A stretch of DNA of 64,000 nt from Pseudomonas sputi (GTDB lineage: Bacteria; Pseudomonadota; Gammaproteobacteria; Pseudomonadales; Pseudomonadaceae), in contig NZ_BQHI01000012.1 in NCBI RefSeq assembly GCF_021603585.1, positions 62,001-126,000 on the forward strand. Direction: 5' to 3'. This document shows, in pieces, positions 47,242 to 56,240 of the stretch. The position numbers and the translations under genes were made by a program. Under the pieces are notes generated by a model. That model worked only from the letters and a program-made list of their open reading frames with translations, ran no database searches and had not been told where the DNA came from. Numbering within the stretch: the first letter of the stretch is position 1; each line of letters begins with the position of its first letter.

Positions 47242-48861
47242 CTAGGCCGCCGCGATTTCCTGCGGTTCGAAACTGTCCGCCCGTGCCATCTGCCACATCC
47301 GCGAGTAGAACTCGCCGTTCACTTCCCCGGTGAGCAATTCCCCCGGTTTCAGGAACACATGCAGCTGCGAGAACAGTTTGATTTCGGTGGCCGACATGCG
47401 CCGCACCAAATGTTTGGCCGACAGTTGCGACGGGTGATCGAGGCCGGCGGCGGCGAGCATTTCCGCCAGCGCCTTCAAGGTATTGCGATGGAAGTTGTAG
47501 ACCCGCTGGGCCTTGTCCGGCACCACCAGTGCCCGTTGGCGCAGGGTGTCCTGAGTGGCGACGCCGGTCGGGCATTTGTTGGTGTGGCAGCTTTGCGACT
47601 GGATGCAGCCGATGGCGAACATGAAGCCGCGCGCCGAGTTGGCCCAGTCGGCGCCGATGGCCAGCACGCTGGCGATGTCGAAGGCACTGACGATCTTGCC
47701 GCTGGCGCCGAGCTTGATCTTGTCGCGCAGGTTCAGACCGACCAGCGTGTTGTGCACGAACAACAGACCTTCGCGCATCGGCACGCCGATGTGGTCGGTG
47801 AACTCCACCGGTGCGGCGCCGGTCCCGCCTTCCTTGCCGTCGACCACGATGAAGTCCGGCAGGATGCCGGTTTCCAGCATGGCCTTGGCGATGCCCATGA
47901 ACTCCCACGGGTGACCGAGGCAAAACTTGAAGCCCACGGGTTTGCCGCCGGACAGCTCACGCAGTTGCTGGATGAACTGCATCATCTCGATCGGCGTGGA
48001 GAACGCGCTGTGGCGGGACGGCGAGATGCAGTCTTCGCCCATCAGGATGCCGCGGGTGTCGGCGATTTCCTGGGTCACCTTGTGCTTGGGCAGAATCCCG
48101 CCGTGGCCGGGTTTGGCGCCCTGGCTCATCTTGATTTCGATCATCCGCACTTGCGGGGTCTGCGCCTGGGCGGCGAAACGTTCCGGGTCGAAACGGCCGT
48201 CGCTGGTGCGGCAGCCGAAGTAGCCGCTGCCCAGTTCCCAGGTCAGGTCGCCACCGTGTTCGCGGTGATAGGGGCTGATGCTGCCTTCGCCGGTGTCGTG
48301 GGCGAAGTTGCCGAGTTTCGCACCCTGGTTCAGCGCGCGGATCGCGTTGGCACTGAGTGAGCCAAAGCTCATGGCCGAGATGTTGAATACCGATGCCGAA
48401 TACGGCTGGGTGCACTGCGGGCCACCGACGGTGACGCGAAAACTGCTCGGATCGCTCAGCGGCGCCGGGCGCATCGAGTGGCCGATGAATTCGAAACCGG
48501 ATTGATAGACGTCGATCAGGGTGCCGAACGGCTTGTCGGCGGTTTCATTCTTGGCCCGCGAGTACACCAGCGAACGCTGGGCGCGGGAGAAGGGCAGGGC
48601 GTCGCTGTCGGATTCCAGCAGGTACTGGCGGATTTCCGGGCGGATGCCTTCGACCAGATAACGGATGTTGCCCAGGATCGGATAATTGCGGCGCACCGCG
48701 TGGGGGCTCTGCAGCAGGTCGAACAGACCGATCAGGCTCAATACGCCGGTGACGGCAGTGATCGGCCACAGCCAGTCGTGTTCGAGAAAGGGCAGGCTGG
48801 CGAGGGTGAACATCACGCAGACGGCAAAGAAGGCGTAGCGGCTCAGGAGTGACAGGCTCAT
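47242..48861 (-). CDS. FMN-binding glutamate-synthase-family oxidoreductase
   Basis: A 539-residue protein with two N-terminal membrane helices (LSRYAFFAVCVMFTLASLPFL and a second to about residue 50) followed by a GltB-type TIM barrel (FNISAMSFGSLSANAIRALNQGA, GEDCISPSRHSAFSTPIEMM, VVDGKEGGTGAAPVEFTDH). Cysteines in CIQSQSCHTNKCPTG near residues 418-430 should bind a 3Fe-4S cluster. It lacks the glutaminase domain of real GltB, so it is not a complete glutamate synthase. Its substrate is unknown, and membrane anchoring suggests a redox role. The LuxR gene lies 35 bases upstream. Confidence 0.87.
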   Translation of the reverse strand: MSLSLLSRYAFFAVCVMFTLASLPFLEHDWLWPITAVTGVLSLIGLFDLLQSPHAVRRNYPILGNIRYLVEGIRPEIRQYLLESDSDALPFSRAQRSLVYSRAKNETADKPFGTLIDVYQSGFEFIGHSMRPAPLSDPSSFRVTVGGPQCTQPYSASVFNISAMSFGSLSANAIRALNQGAKLGNFAHDTGEGSISPYHREHGGDLTWELGSGYFGCRTSDGRFDPERFAAQAQTPQVRMIEIKMSQGAKPGHGGILPKHKVTQEIADTRGILMGEDCISPSRHSAFSTPIEMMQFIQQLRELSGGKPVGFKFCLGHPWEFMGIAKAMLETGILPDFIVVDGKEGGTGAAPVEFTDHIGVPMREGLLFVHNTLVGLNLRDKIKLGASGKIVSAFDIASVLAIGADWANSARGFMFAIGCIQSQSCHTNKCPTGVATQDTLRQRALVVPDKAQRVYNFHRNTLKALAEMLAAAGLDHPSQLSAKHLVRRMSATEIKLFSQLHVFLKPGELLTGEVNGEFYSRMWQMARADSFEPQEIAAA

Positions 48862-48896
48862 ACGGTTTCCTTGGTTCGGACGGTTTTTTGCGGCAG

Positions 48897-49697
48897 TCAG
48901 GCGTTCTGCGCCTGCAGAAAGATCGAAAACAGCTCCGACTGGGATTTGATCCCCAGCTTGCTGTACATGTGTTTCTTATGGACTTTCACGGTTTCAACAG
49001 AGATTTCCAGCTTACGGGCGATTTCTTTACTGGAGCAACCGCTGAGCATCAGGCGCCCGACGTCCACTTCCCGGGCGGTCAGTTGCGCGCCCTTGAGCTG
49101 CTGCACCGACGCTTCGAGCTGCACCCGCCAGTCCGGTTGCGCAGGCGCCGGGGCCAAGGCCACGGTTTCGTTGATTTCATAGGGCAAACGCTGGCGCAAC
49201 AGGCCTAGCACCCAAGGCTGGATCAGTGACAACAGGGCAATCTGCTCGCCGGTGAAGCGTTGCTGGCTGCCCAGCGACAGGCACAGCGTGCGGTCGCCTT
49301 CGAGCTGGCAATTGAACTGGATTTCGTCGGCCACCACATTCAGACGAAAGTATCGCTGGTAATACTCGGTCAGTTCGAAGTGCTCCGGCGCCACCTCCGA
49401 CAGGCGATACAACCCGGTGCGCGATTGCTCGCGGCAGGCAATGTAGAACGGGTCGAGCAGGTACAGACCGCGCAGGTAATCCTGAAACAACTGGTCGGGG
49501 CTGCCGTCCGCGCCGGGGCATTCGGCGAACACCTGCGGGTGGCGGTCGGCGCTGAACAGCAGCGCCACCCAGCTATCGAACGGGACGTACTGGTCGAGCA
49601 GGCGCACCAGTTGCGCCCAGAAATTCGGCTTGTCGAGGGCGTCGATCAACTGCCCGACGGCGCGGTGCCAGGTGATGTCGTCAAACGAAACAGTCAT
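48897..49697 (-). CDS. LuxR-family transcriptional regulator
   Basis: A 266-residue regulator with an N-terminal sensing region without a recognised ligand pocket and a C-terminal GerE/LuxR helix-turn-helix at about 205-260 (LTAREVDVGRLMLSGCSSKE, then ARKLEISVETVKVHKKHMYSKL). It is divergent from the amidase gene with 125 bases between starts and so probably controls the amidase-permease pair. It has no acyl-homoserine-lactone synthase neighbour and is best treated as a metabolic regulator. Confidence 0.85.
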   Translation of the reverse strand: MTVSFDDITWHRAVGQLIDALDKPNFWAQLVRLLDQYVPFDSWVALLFSADRHPQVFAECPGADGSPDQLFQDYLRGLYLLDPFYIACREQSRTGLYRLSEVAPEHFELTEYYQRYFRLNVVADEIQFNCQLEGDRTLCLSLGSQQRFTGEQIALLSLIQPWVLGLLRQRLPYEINETVALAPAPAQPDWRVQLEASVQQLKGAQLTAREVDVGRLMLSGCSSKEIARKLEISVETVKVHKKHMYSKLGIKSQSELFSIFLQAQNA

Positions 49698-49822
49698 GCC
49701 TCTACCCCTATCGGGTTACCCCGGCCGCGTAATTCCCGGGCCGGTCGAATGCGAAGCATACTGGCCCACAGACAGCCGCCGGGCAATCTTTCGGCACCCG
49801 GCGCTCATAACAAGGACTCCCC

Positions 49823-50638
49823 ATGAAAGTCGAACTCGCTCAACTGGCGGGCCGTGACAAAGACACGGCGTACAACCTCGAACGCGCCCTGGCGGCGATT
49901 GCCGGGTGCCCGGCCGACACGCAATTGATCGTGTTTCCCGAGACCCACCTGATGGGCTTCCCGACCGCCGCCACCGTGGCGCAGATTGCCGAGCCGCTAG
50001 ACGGCCCCACTGTGAGCGCGGTGCAGGCTGCCGCCCGCGAACGCAATCTCGCCGTGGTGATCGGCATGGCCGAGAACGACAACGGCCGCTTCTACAACAC
50101 CACGCTGCTGATTACCCCTGAAGGCATCGCCCTGAAATACCGCAAGACCCATCTCTGGGCGTCGGACCGCGGCGTGTTCGAGGCCGGTGATCGTTACGCC
50201 ACCTGCCTGTGGAACGGCGTGCGGGTCGGCCTGCTGATCTGCTACGACATCGAGTTCCCCGAGTCGGCCCGTGCCCTGGCACAACTGGGCGCGCAATTGT
50301 TGATCGTGACCAACGGCAACATGGACCCGTACGGCCCGACCCACCGCACTGCGATCATGGCCCGCGCCCAGGAGAACCAGGCGTTTGCGCTGATGGTCAA
50401 CCGTGTGGAAGCCGGGGATGACGGGTTGCTGTTTGCCGGCGGCAGTGCGCTGGTGGATCCGCTGGGCACGCTGCTGTTCGAGGCCGGGCGTGAGGAAGGG
50501 CGGTTCAGTGTCGAGCTGGATTTCGCTCAGCTGGAGCTGGCGCGCAAGGATTATCGCTATCTGGATGATCAGCGTTTGAGGTTGCCGGGGGAGGTGGTTG
50601 AGCACGCTTCGGGAGTACGTGAGCTGCTGATCCCTTGA
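49823..50638 (+). CDS. Nitrilase-superfamily carbon-nitrogen hydrolase (amidase)
   Basis: A 271-residue cytosolic hydrolase with the complete Glu-Lys-Cys triad: Glu40 in VFPETH, Lys108 in YRKTHLW and Cys140 in LICYDIEFPE. The ARAQENQAFALMVNRVEAG stretch is typical. The substrate is an amide or carbamoyl compound; an imported amine or amide would fit the APC permease encoded next on the same strand. A REP-like hairpin separates the two. Confidence 0.88.
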   Translation: MKVELAQLAGRDKDTAYNLERALAAIAGCPADTQLIVFPETHLMGFPTAATVAQIAEPLDGPTVSAVQAAARERNLAVVIGMAENDNGRFYNTTLLITPEGIALKYRKTHLWASDRGVFEAGDRYATCLWNGVRVGLLICYDIEFPESARALAQLGAQLLIVTNGNMDPYGPTHRTAIMARAQENQAFALMVNRVEAGDDGLLFAGGSALVDPLGTLLFEAGREEGRFSVELDFAQLELARKDYRYLDDQRLRLPGEVVEHASGVRELLIP

Positions 50639-50649
50639 CCCGTTGTACC

Positions 50650-50682
50650 TGATCGTTCCCACGCAGAGCGTGGGAACGATCA
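50650..50682. repeat. REP-like perfect hairpin in the amidase-permease gap
   Basis: TGATCGTTCCCACGC and its exact complement enclose a 3-base loop (AGA), 12 bases after the amidase stop. It belongs to the same repeat family as 21001-21027 and may stabilise or partly end the amidase message. Confidence 0.85.
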
Positions 50683-50751
50683 GCAACACCCGAAACATTC
50701 GCCGAACTCGGCCTCTGCCATAAATCCAATAAAATCCGGAGTAAGTCGCCC

Positions 50752-52077
50752 ATGGCTCGTTTGCAACGCACCCTTTCGCTGGGGTCGGTGGTGCTGTTCG
50801 GCATCGCCTACATGACGCCGATCATTGTCCTCGGCACGTTCGGCATCCTCGCCCAGTCCACCGCCGGCAGGGTGCCCGCCGCCTATCTGGCGGCGCTGGT
50901 GGCGATGTTCTTCACCGCCATGAGTTACGGGCGCATGGCTGCCGCGTTCCCGGTGGCCGGCTCGGCCTACAGCTACGTGCGAAAGGCCATCAGCCCGAAA
51001 CTCGGCTTCATCGCCGGTTGGGCGGTGCTGCTCGATTATCTGTTTCTGCCGATGGCGATCTGGCTGATCGGCGCCGCGTACCTCGCGTCGGCGTTCCCGT
51101 CGATCCCGCAATGGATCTGGGTGTTGGCGTTCATCGGCATCACCAGTGCGATCAACATCATCGGTCTGAAACTGGCCAATGGCATCAACGCCTTGCTGAT
51201 GCTGGTGCAGTTTCTGGTGCTGATCGCCTTCGTTGCGTTATGCGTGCATTACGTCGGCGGCGATGCCAGCCAGCCGTTGTGGTCGATCAAACCGTTCTTC
51301 AACGGCGACATGCAGATGCCGCTGATCATGAGCGGCGCGGCCATTGCCTGTTACTCGTTCCTCGGTTTTGATGCGGTCAGCACCTTGACCGAAGAAACCC
51401 GTGATCCGCGCCGCACCATCCCTCGGGCAATCATGTTGATCACCCTGATCGGCGGGCTGATTTTCGTCGGTGTTTCGTACTTCGTGCAGATCGCCCATCC
51501 GTCGTTCCAGTTCGACAGCGTCGACTCGGCGGCCTACGAGATTGCGCGCAACATCGGCGGCGATCTGTTCGTGTCGATCTTCCTGATCGGCCTGATCGTC
51601 GGCCAGTTCGCCTCGGGCCTGTCGGCGCAGGCCAGCGGTTCGCGGCTGTTGTTTGCGATGGGCCGCGACGGCGTGTTGCCCAAGTCATTTTTCGGCACCT
51701 TGCACGAGCGCTTTGGTACGCCGGTCAACAGCATCCTGCTCTGCGCGGTGGTGGCTTTGCTGGCCCTGAAACTCGACGTGACCACCTCGACCTCGTTCAT
51801 CAACTTCGGCGCGTTCCTGGCGTTCAGCCTGGTCAATCTGTCGGTGATTTTTCACTACTGGATCGGCGGCGAGAAAAAAGGCCTGCGCGAGTTGATCCTG
51901 TTCCTGATCTTCCCGTTCATCGGCCTGGCGGCGGATCTGTGGCTGATGGTCAGCCTCGATCACCTGGCGGTGTATCTGGGCCTGAGCTGGCTGGCGATTG
52001 GCGTGGTGTACCTGGCGGTGCTCACGGGTGGCTTTCGCCGGCAGCCGCCGGAAATGGATTTCCAGGAAACCGCCTGA
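50752..52077 (+). CDS. APC-superfamily amino acid/polyamine permease
   Basis: A 441-residue inner-membrane protein with about 12 helices. Signature stretches are LGSVVLFGIAYMTPIIVLGTFG at helix 1, AAFPVAGSAYSYVRKAISP, and YSFLGFDAVSTLTEETRDPR at helix 6. It resembles PuuP/putrescine-importer-like members more than ProY. With the nitrilase and LuxR genes it forms a plausible uptake-and-hydrolysis unit for an amine or amide; the substrate is not determined. Confidence 0.83.
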   Translation: MARLQRTLSLGSVVLFGIAYMTPIIVLGTFGILAQSTAGRVPAAYLAALVAMFFTAMSYGRMAAAFPVAGSAYSYVRKAISPKLGFIAGWAVLLDYLFLPMAIWLIGAAYLASAFPSIPQWIWVLAFIGITSAINIIGLKLANGINALLMLVQFLVLIAFVALCVHYVGGDASQPLWSIKPFFNGDMQMPLIMSGAAIACYSFLGFDAVSTLTEETRDPRRTIPRAIMLITLIGGLIFVGVSYFVQIAHPSFQFDSVDSAAYEIARNIGGDLFVSIFLIGLIVGQFASGLSAQASGSRLLFAMGRDGVLPKSFFGTLHERFGTPVNSILLCAVVALLALKLDVTTSTSFINFGAFLAFSLVNLSVIFHYWIGGEKKGLRELILFLIFPFIGLAADLWLMVSLDHLAVYLGLSWLAIGVVYLAVLTGGFRRQPPEMDFQETA

Positions 52078-52084
52078 CCCGGCA

Positions 52085-53488
52085 TCAGGCCGCCGGGCGG
52101 GTCTGGCGCAACGGCAACTGCACACGGAACGTCGTGCCGGCGCCCAACGTGCTGCGCACGGAAATATCGCCGCCGTGTTTCTTCACGATGCCATACGACA
52201 GGGACAGGCCCAGGCCTGTCCCCTGGCCCACCGGTTTGGTGGTGAAGAACGGGTCGAAGATTTTCTGCAAGGTCTCGGGGGCGATGCCCGAACCGGTGTC
52301 GGCCACTTCGATGATTGCCGTTTCGCCCTGCACACTGGTGCGCAGGGTGATGGTGCCGCGCTCCGGGCCCATGGCCTGCGCCGCGTTGACCACCAGATTC
52401 ATGATGACCTGATTGATCTGCGAAGGCAGGCATTCGATGTCCGGCAGATCCTGATATTCCTTGATCACATCGGCCTTGTACTTGAGCTCGCCGGCGACGA
52501 TGTTCAGGGTCGATTCGATGCCCTGTTGCAGATTGGCCCACTGCCATTGCTGATGGCTGTCGACCCGGGAGAAATCCTTGAGATCCCGGACGATCTGTCC
52601 GACCCGGCCAATGCCTTCCTTGGATTCGCGAATCAGCGTCGGGATGTCTTCCAGCAGATAGTCCAGCTCCAGGTGCTCGCGCAATTGCTGCAACGGCGCG
52701 GCGGCTTCGGCGGGCAAGTTCTGCCCGGCGGTGTGATAGGCGTCGAGCATGGCCAGCAGTTGCTGGAAGTAGCCGTCGAGCGTGCCGAGGTTGGAGGAAA
52801 TGAAGCCGATCGGGTTGTTGATTTCATGGGCGACCCCGGCGGCCAGTTGACCCAGCGAGGCGAGTTTTTCCGACTGCACCAGTTGGCCTTCCAGTTGTTT
52901 GCGCTCATCGATTTCCCGCTGCAAGGCTTCACTGGCCTGCCGGAACTGGGCGGTGCGCTGATCCACCAGATGTTCCAGGTGATGCATCTGCAGGGACGCA
53001 CGTTCGGTCATCTGCCACTTGGTCAGCAGGGTGTTGGCCATCTGCTGGACTTCGATGTTGTCGAACGGTTTTTTCAGGATCAGCAGTCGGTCATGGGCGT
53101 GCAGACGATCCAGCAATTCGTCCCAGGAGTAATCGGAATAGGCGGTGCAGACCACCACCTGCAACTGCGGATCCTGCTTCCAGAGCTCTTCGATGGTGCG
53201 CGCCCCGTCCCAGCCGTCCGGCATGCGCATGTCGACGAAGGCCAGTGCATACGGGCATTGCTCCTGCAGAGCCAGGTTGAGTTTGGCCAGGCCTTCTTCT
53301 CCGCCGTAGGCCGAGTCCAGCTCGAAGGGCGCTCGCCGGGGTTTGGCGGGCACGCCGAACAGGGCGGCTTCCATCTCGTCCAGTTTTGCCGAGTGCGCCG
53401 GCGCCGGGGCGAGGATCTTGCGAAAGTCCTCGTGGATCGACGGCATGTCATCGATCAGCAGGATGCGGCGGTTCGACAGCTCGCTCAT
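52085..53488 (-). CDS. Receiver-histidine kinase hybrid (N-terminal REC)
   Basis: A 467-residue cytosolic protein with no membrane segment. Residues 8-155 are a receiver (LLIDDMPS, phospho-acceptor Asp86 in AFVDMRMP, LKKPF). It has an insertion before beta-2 containing ALFG, shared with the two GGDEF-EAL proteins of the operon. A coiled coil (about 165-210) leads to a kinase with His221 (AAGVAHEINNP), N box VNAAQAM, and DTGSGI and GQGTGLGLSLS. It is the last of five genes; its ATG overlaps the upstream kinase stop by four bases. The REC probably receives phosphate from a partner and modulates the kinase. Confidence 0.88.
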   Translation of the reverse strand: MSELSNRRILLIDDMPSIHEDFRKILAPAPAHSAKLDEMEAALFGVPAKPRRAPFELDSAYGGEEGLAKLNLALQEQCPYALAFVDMRMPDGWDGARTIEELWKQDPQLQVVVCTAYSDYSWDELLDRLHAHDRLLILKKPFDNIEVQQMANTLLTKWQMTERASLQMHHLEHLVDQRTAQFRQASEALQREIDERKQLEGQLVQSEKLASLGQLAAGVAHEINNPIGFISSNLGTLDGYFQQLLAMLDAYHTAGQNLPAEAAAPLQQLREHLELDYLLEDIPTLIRESKEGIGRVGQIVRDLKDFSRVDSHQQWQWANLQQGIESTLNIVAGELKYKADVIKEYQDLPDIECLPSQINQVIMNLVVNAAQAMGPERGTITLRTSVQGETAIIEVADTGSGIAPETLQKIFDPFFTTKPVGQGTGLGLSLSYGIVKKHGGDISVRSTLGAGTTFRVQLPLRQTRPAA

Positions 53489-55299
53489 GCGTTCTCCGTT
53501 ACGGTGATCAGCGGAATCTGCAGGGTGAACAAGGCGCCCAGTCCCGGCCCGTCACTGTGGGCGGTGAGGTGGCCGTTCATCTCGATGGCCGCCAGCGCGC
53601 AGCTGTGCAGGCCGAAGCCGTGGCCTTCCTTGCGGGTGGTGAAACCGTGGGCAAAGATCCGTGTCATGTTTTCCGCAGCGATGCCTTCGCCATCGTCCCT
53701 GACGCTGATTTCCAGAAAACGGTCATCGACGATCTTTACCCCCAGGGTCATGGTGCGCGGGCGGTTGCTCAGGTCGGACATCGCGTACTTGGCGTTACTG
53801 ATCAGGTTGATCAGGATCAGCAGCAAACGGTGTTTGTCGCCCATCACCTGGGGGACTTCGGCGTATTCCTTGACCACCGTGACGTGGTGCCGGGTGAGGG
53901 CGCCGGCGTTCATGCGCAGCGCGTCTTCGAGCAGCTCGTTGATGTACAGCGGCTCGGTCAGGCTGTTGGCCCCGGCATAGGATTGCTGGGTGGCGACAAT
54001 GTCCTTGATGTGATCGACGCTTTTGTTCATCTGGTTCAGCTCGTCGACCATCTCCTGCTGTTCCTGAGCGATGGCGCCGACCAGTTGATTGAGGTAGCCG
54101 GGCAGCAATTTGCCCTTGGCGTCTTCGCTGAGGAAATGGCCGAGGTCGTCCGGGTGTTCGTTGATCAGTTGCATGGCCTTGCCCAGCCCCAGAGTCTTGC
54201 TGCTGCGCAGTTTGCGCGAGATCAGGTCGCAGGAGATATTCACGCTGTTGAGCACGTTGCCGACGTTGTGCAGCACGTTGGTTGCGATTTCGGCCATGCC
54301 GGCCTGGCGCGCGGCGTCGAGCAGTTCGCTCTGGGCGTTCTTGAGCTCCCGGGTGCGCTCGTCGACCCGTTGCTCCAGCACATCGTTGGCGGTTTGCAGG
54401 GCCGCGTTGACCCGGTTGATCTCAGCGAAACTGCGGATCAGACGGATGGCCAGCCACAGCAGCGACAGCATCAGCAGGACCGAGAACAGCAGCAGATAGA
54501 AGTGATATTTACGGTCGATTTTTTCGGCCTGTTGCTGATCCTGGTTGAGCATGGTGGTGATGTTGTCCAGACGCTCGGCCACGGGGACCGCTTCGATGCT
54601 GTCGAGCAAGCCGTTGACGATCGGCTGTTCGCGCAGGATCAGGGCGATGTGATTGCTCAGAATCCTGATCGGGGCCTGAAAATCCTCGGGCAGGCGTTGT
54701 GCGTTGACCGCCAGTTTGTTCAAGCCCAGCACGATATCGGCGGCCTTGTCGTCGGAGGTGACCTGGGAAAACTCCAGGGCGCTGAGCAGCAGGTCGTAGG
54801 TGTCGGTGGCGATGTTCTGCACCTGGAGCTTGTCGAGGTCGGACAGGCCAGCCAGTTGCGCCTGAATGTCATCTTCGGCGGTGGGCAGAAACGCCAGGGA
54901 ATTGCGCAACAAGGCGTTGTGCGACTTGAACTGCTCCACCAGCCGGGTCTTTTCCTGCATGGCCTTGAGAAAACGGTCGTGGGCCTCGTTCCATTGTTTC
55001 GAGTCGCTGCGCCCGTGGCCGGACTCCATGGTGTCGAAGCGTTCCCACAAACGGTTCATTTCGGTCATCGGCGAAATCAACGGATCGTAATTGTGTGAAA
55101 GCGCCACTCGCGCCTTGAGAATTTCGTTTTCCCAGAGTGAATCCTGTTGCTTGATCTGGCGGATCAGATCCCGGGATTCGGTATAGGCCGTCGTCTGCTC
55201 GGAACCGGATTTCAGGTACAGAAACACCAGGATCGAGGCCAGCAGCACGGTGACGAGACCGAGCAACAGCAGGCTGACACGGCGTGAAACCTTCATCAT
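53485..55299 (-). CDS. Membrane sensor histidine kinase with DAHL-type periplasmic domain
   Basis: A 604-residue kinase. Membrane helices at about residues 6-28 and 255-275 flank an all-helical periplasmic domain of the DAHL type (QQDSLWENEILKARVALSHN, YDPLISPMTEMNRLW). The cytosolic part has a coiled coil, an H box in TNVLHNVGNVLNSV, an N box LISNAKYAM, and GEGIAAEN and GHGFGLHS. The start ATG 55299 has GGGAGG upstream and overlaps the cytochrome gene stop (ATGA). Sensing near the peroxidase-like cytochrome in the periplasm is suggested by the gene order only. Confidence 0.88.
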   Translation of the reverse strand: MMKVSRRVSLLLLGLVTVLLASILVFLYLKSGSEQTTAYTESRDLIRQIKQQDSLWENEILKARVALSHNYDPLISPMTEMNRLWERFDTMESGHGRSDSKQWNEAHDRFLKAMQEKTRLVEQFKSHNALLRNSLAFLPTAEDDIQAQLAGLSDLDKLQVQNIATDTYDLLLSALEFSQVTSDDKAADIVLGLNKLAVNAQRLPEDFQAPIRILSNHIALILREQPIVNGLLDSIEAVPVAERLDNITTMLNQDQQQAEKIDRKYHFYLLLFSVLLMLSLLWLAIRLIRSFAEINRVNAALQTANDVLEQRVDERTRELKNAQSELLDAARQAGMAEIATNVLHNVGNVLNSVNISCDLISRKLRSSKTLGLGKAMQLINEHPDDLGHFLSEDAKGKLLPGYLNQLVGAIAQEQQEMVDELNQMNKSVDHIKDIVATQQSYAGANSLTEPLYINELLEDALRMNAGALTRHHVTVVKEYAEVPQVMGDKHRLLLILINLISNAKYAMSDLSNRPRTMTLGVKIVDDRFLEISVRDDGEGIAAENMTRIFAHGFTTRKEGHGFGLHSCALAAIEMNGHLTAHSDGPGLGALFTLQIPLITVTENA

Positions 55300-56240
55300 G
55301 GCTTGCCCTCCCACTGGCCGGTCAGGGTCTTGAGAAACAGCACGATCAGGGTCTTGTCTTCTTCGCTGGGCATGCGCCCCAACTGGTACTGGAACATCAC
55401 GTCAACGGCCCGCTCGAGGGTGGGCGCCGAGCCGTCATGGAAGTACGGCGCCGTCAGGGCGACATTGCGCAGACTCGGCACTTTGAACACGGCGCGATCG
55501 GCTTCGTCGCCGGTAATGTTGAAGCGCCCCTGGTCGGCCACCGTCGGGTTGCCGCGGTCGGCGATGTAGTCACCGAACACGCCGAATTTCTGGAACATGT
55601 TGCCGCCGATGTTCACCCCTTGGTGGCAGGCGATGCAGCCGTACTCCTTGAAACGCTGGTAGCCGTACTTTTCTTCCAGGGTCAGGATGTCGGTGTTGCC
55701 GAGCAGGTATTGGTCGAAGCGCGAACCGGGCGTGAGCAACGTGCGCTCGAAGGCGGACAGGGCGCTCTGGATATTGGCCCGGGTCACGGCGTCGGGATAG
55801 GCAGCGCTGAAGCCTTGACGATAGGCGGTGTCGTCGGCGATCCGTTGCACCACGGTGTTCCAGTCGCTGCCCATTTCGTGGGGGCTGGTGATCACGACGT
55901 TGCTCTGTTCTTCCAGGGTTTCGACGCGACCGTCCCAGAACTGGCGGAAATTGAGGCTGGCGTTGAACACGGTCGGTGTGTTGACGGTCACCGGCTGCCC
56001 ATCGAACCCGTTGGAGAAGGCGCGGGAGTCGGCGCCGTTTTTGTCCAGCAGATGGCAACTGGCGCAGGACAGCGTGTTGTTGATCGACAGCCGCGGGTCA
56101 TGGAACAACTGACGTCCCAGTTCCACCCGTTTCGGGTCTTGTGGCGGGATGGTCGGCAAGGGTTTGAGCGGCTCGTCCAGCGGCGCGGCGATGGTGTTTG
56201 CGCATAGAGCGAACAGTAGAAACAACGCCGGGCGATTCAT
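55296..56240 (-). CDS. Periplasmic dihaem cytochrome c peroxidase/MauG-family protein
   Basis: A 314-residue exported protein (signal [18 protein letters not shown]) with two haem c sites: CASCH near residue 57 and CIACH near residue 201. Family stretches include [37 protein letters not shown] and [19 protein letters not shown] with the distal region GAPTLERAV-like. It could reduce H2O2 or oxidise a protein side chain as MauG does. It overlaps both neighbours by four bases inside a c-di-GMP/kinase operon, an unusual place that suggests a redox input to the sensor. Confidence 0.88.
   Translation of the reverse strand: MNRPALFLLFALCANTIAAPLDEPLKPLPTIPPQDPKRVELGRQLFHDPRLSINNTLSCASCHLLDKNGADSRAFSNGFDGQPVTVNTPTVFNASLNFRQFWDGRVETLEEQSNVVITSPHEMGSDWNTVVQRIADDTAYRQGFSAAYPDAVTRANIQSALSAFERTLLTPGSRFDQYLLGNTDILTLEEKYGYQRFKEYGCIACHQGVNIGGNMFQKFGVFGDYIADRGNPTVADQGRFNITGDEADRAVFKVPSLRNVALTAPYFHDGSAPTLERAVDVMFQYQLGRMPSEEDKTLIVLFLKTLTGQWEGKP

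Noticed and set aside
47242-48861. Annotation as the large subunit of glutamate synthase (gltB)
   Set aside because: The N-terminal glutaminase domain and the size of GltB are missing and membrane helices are present, so only family membership is claimed.
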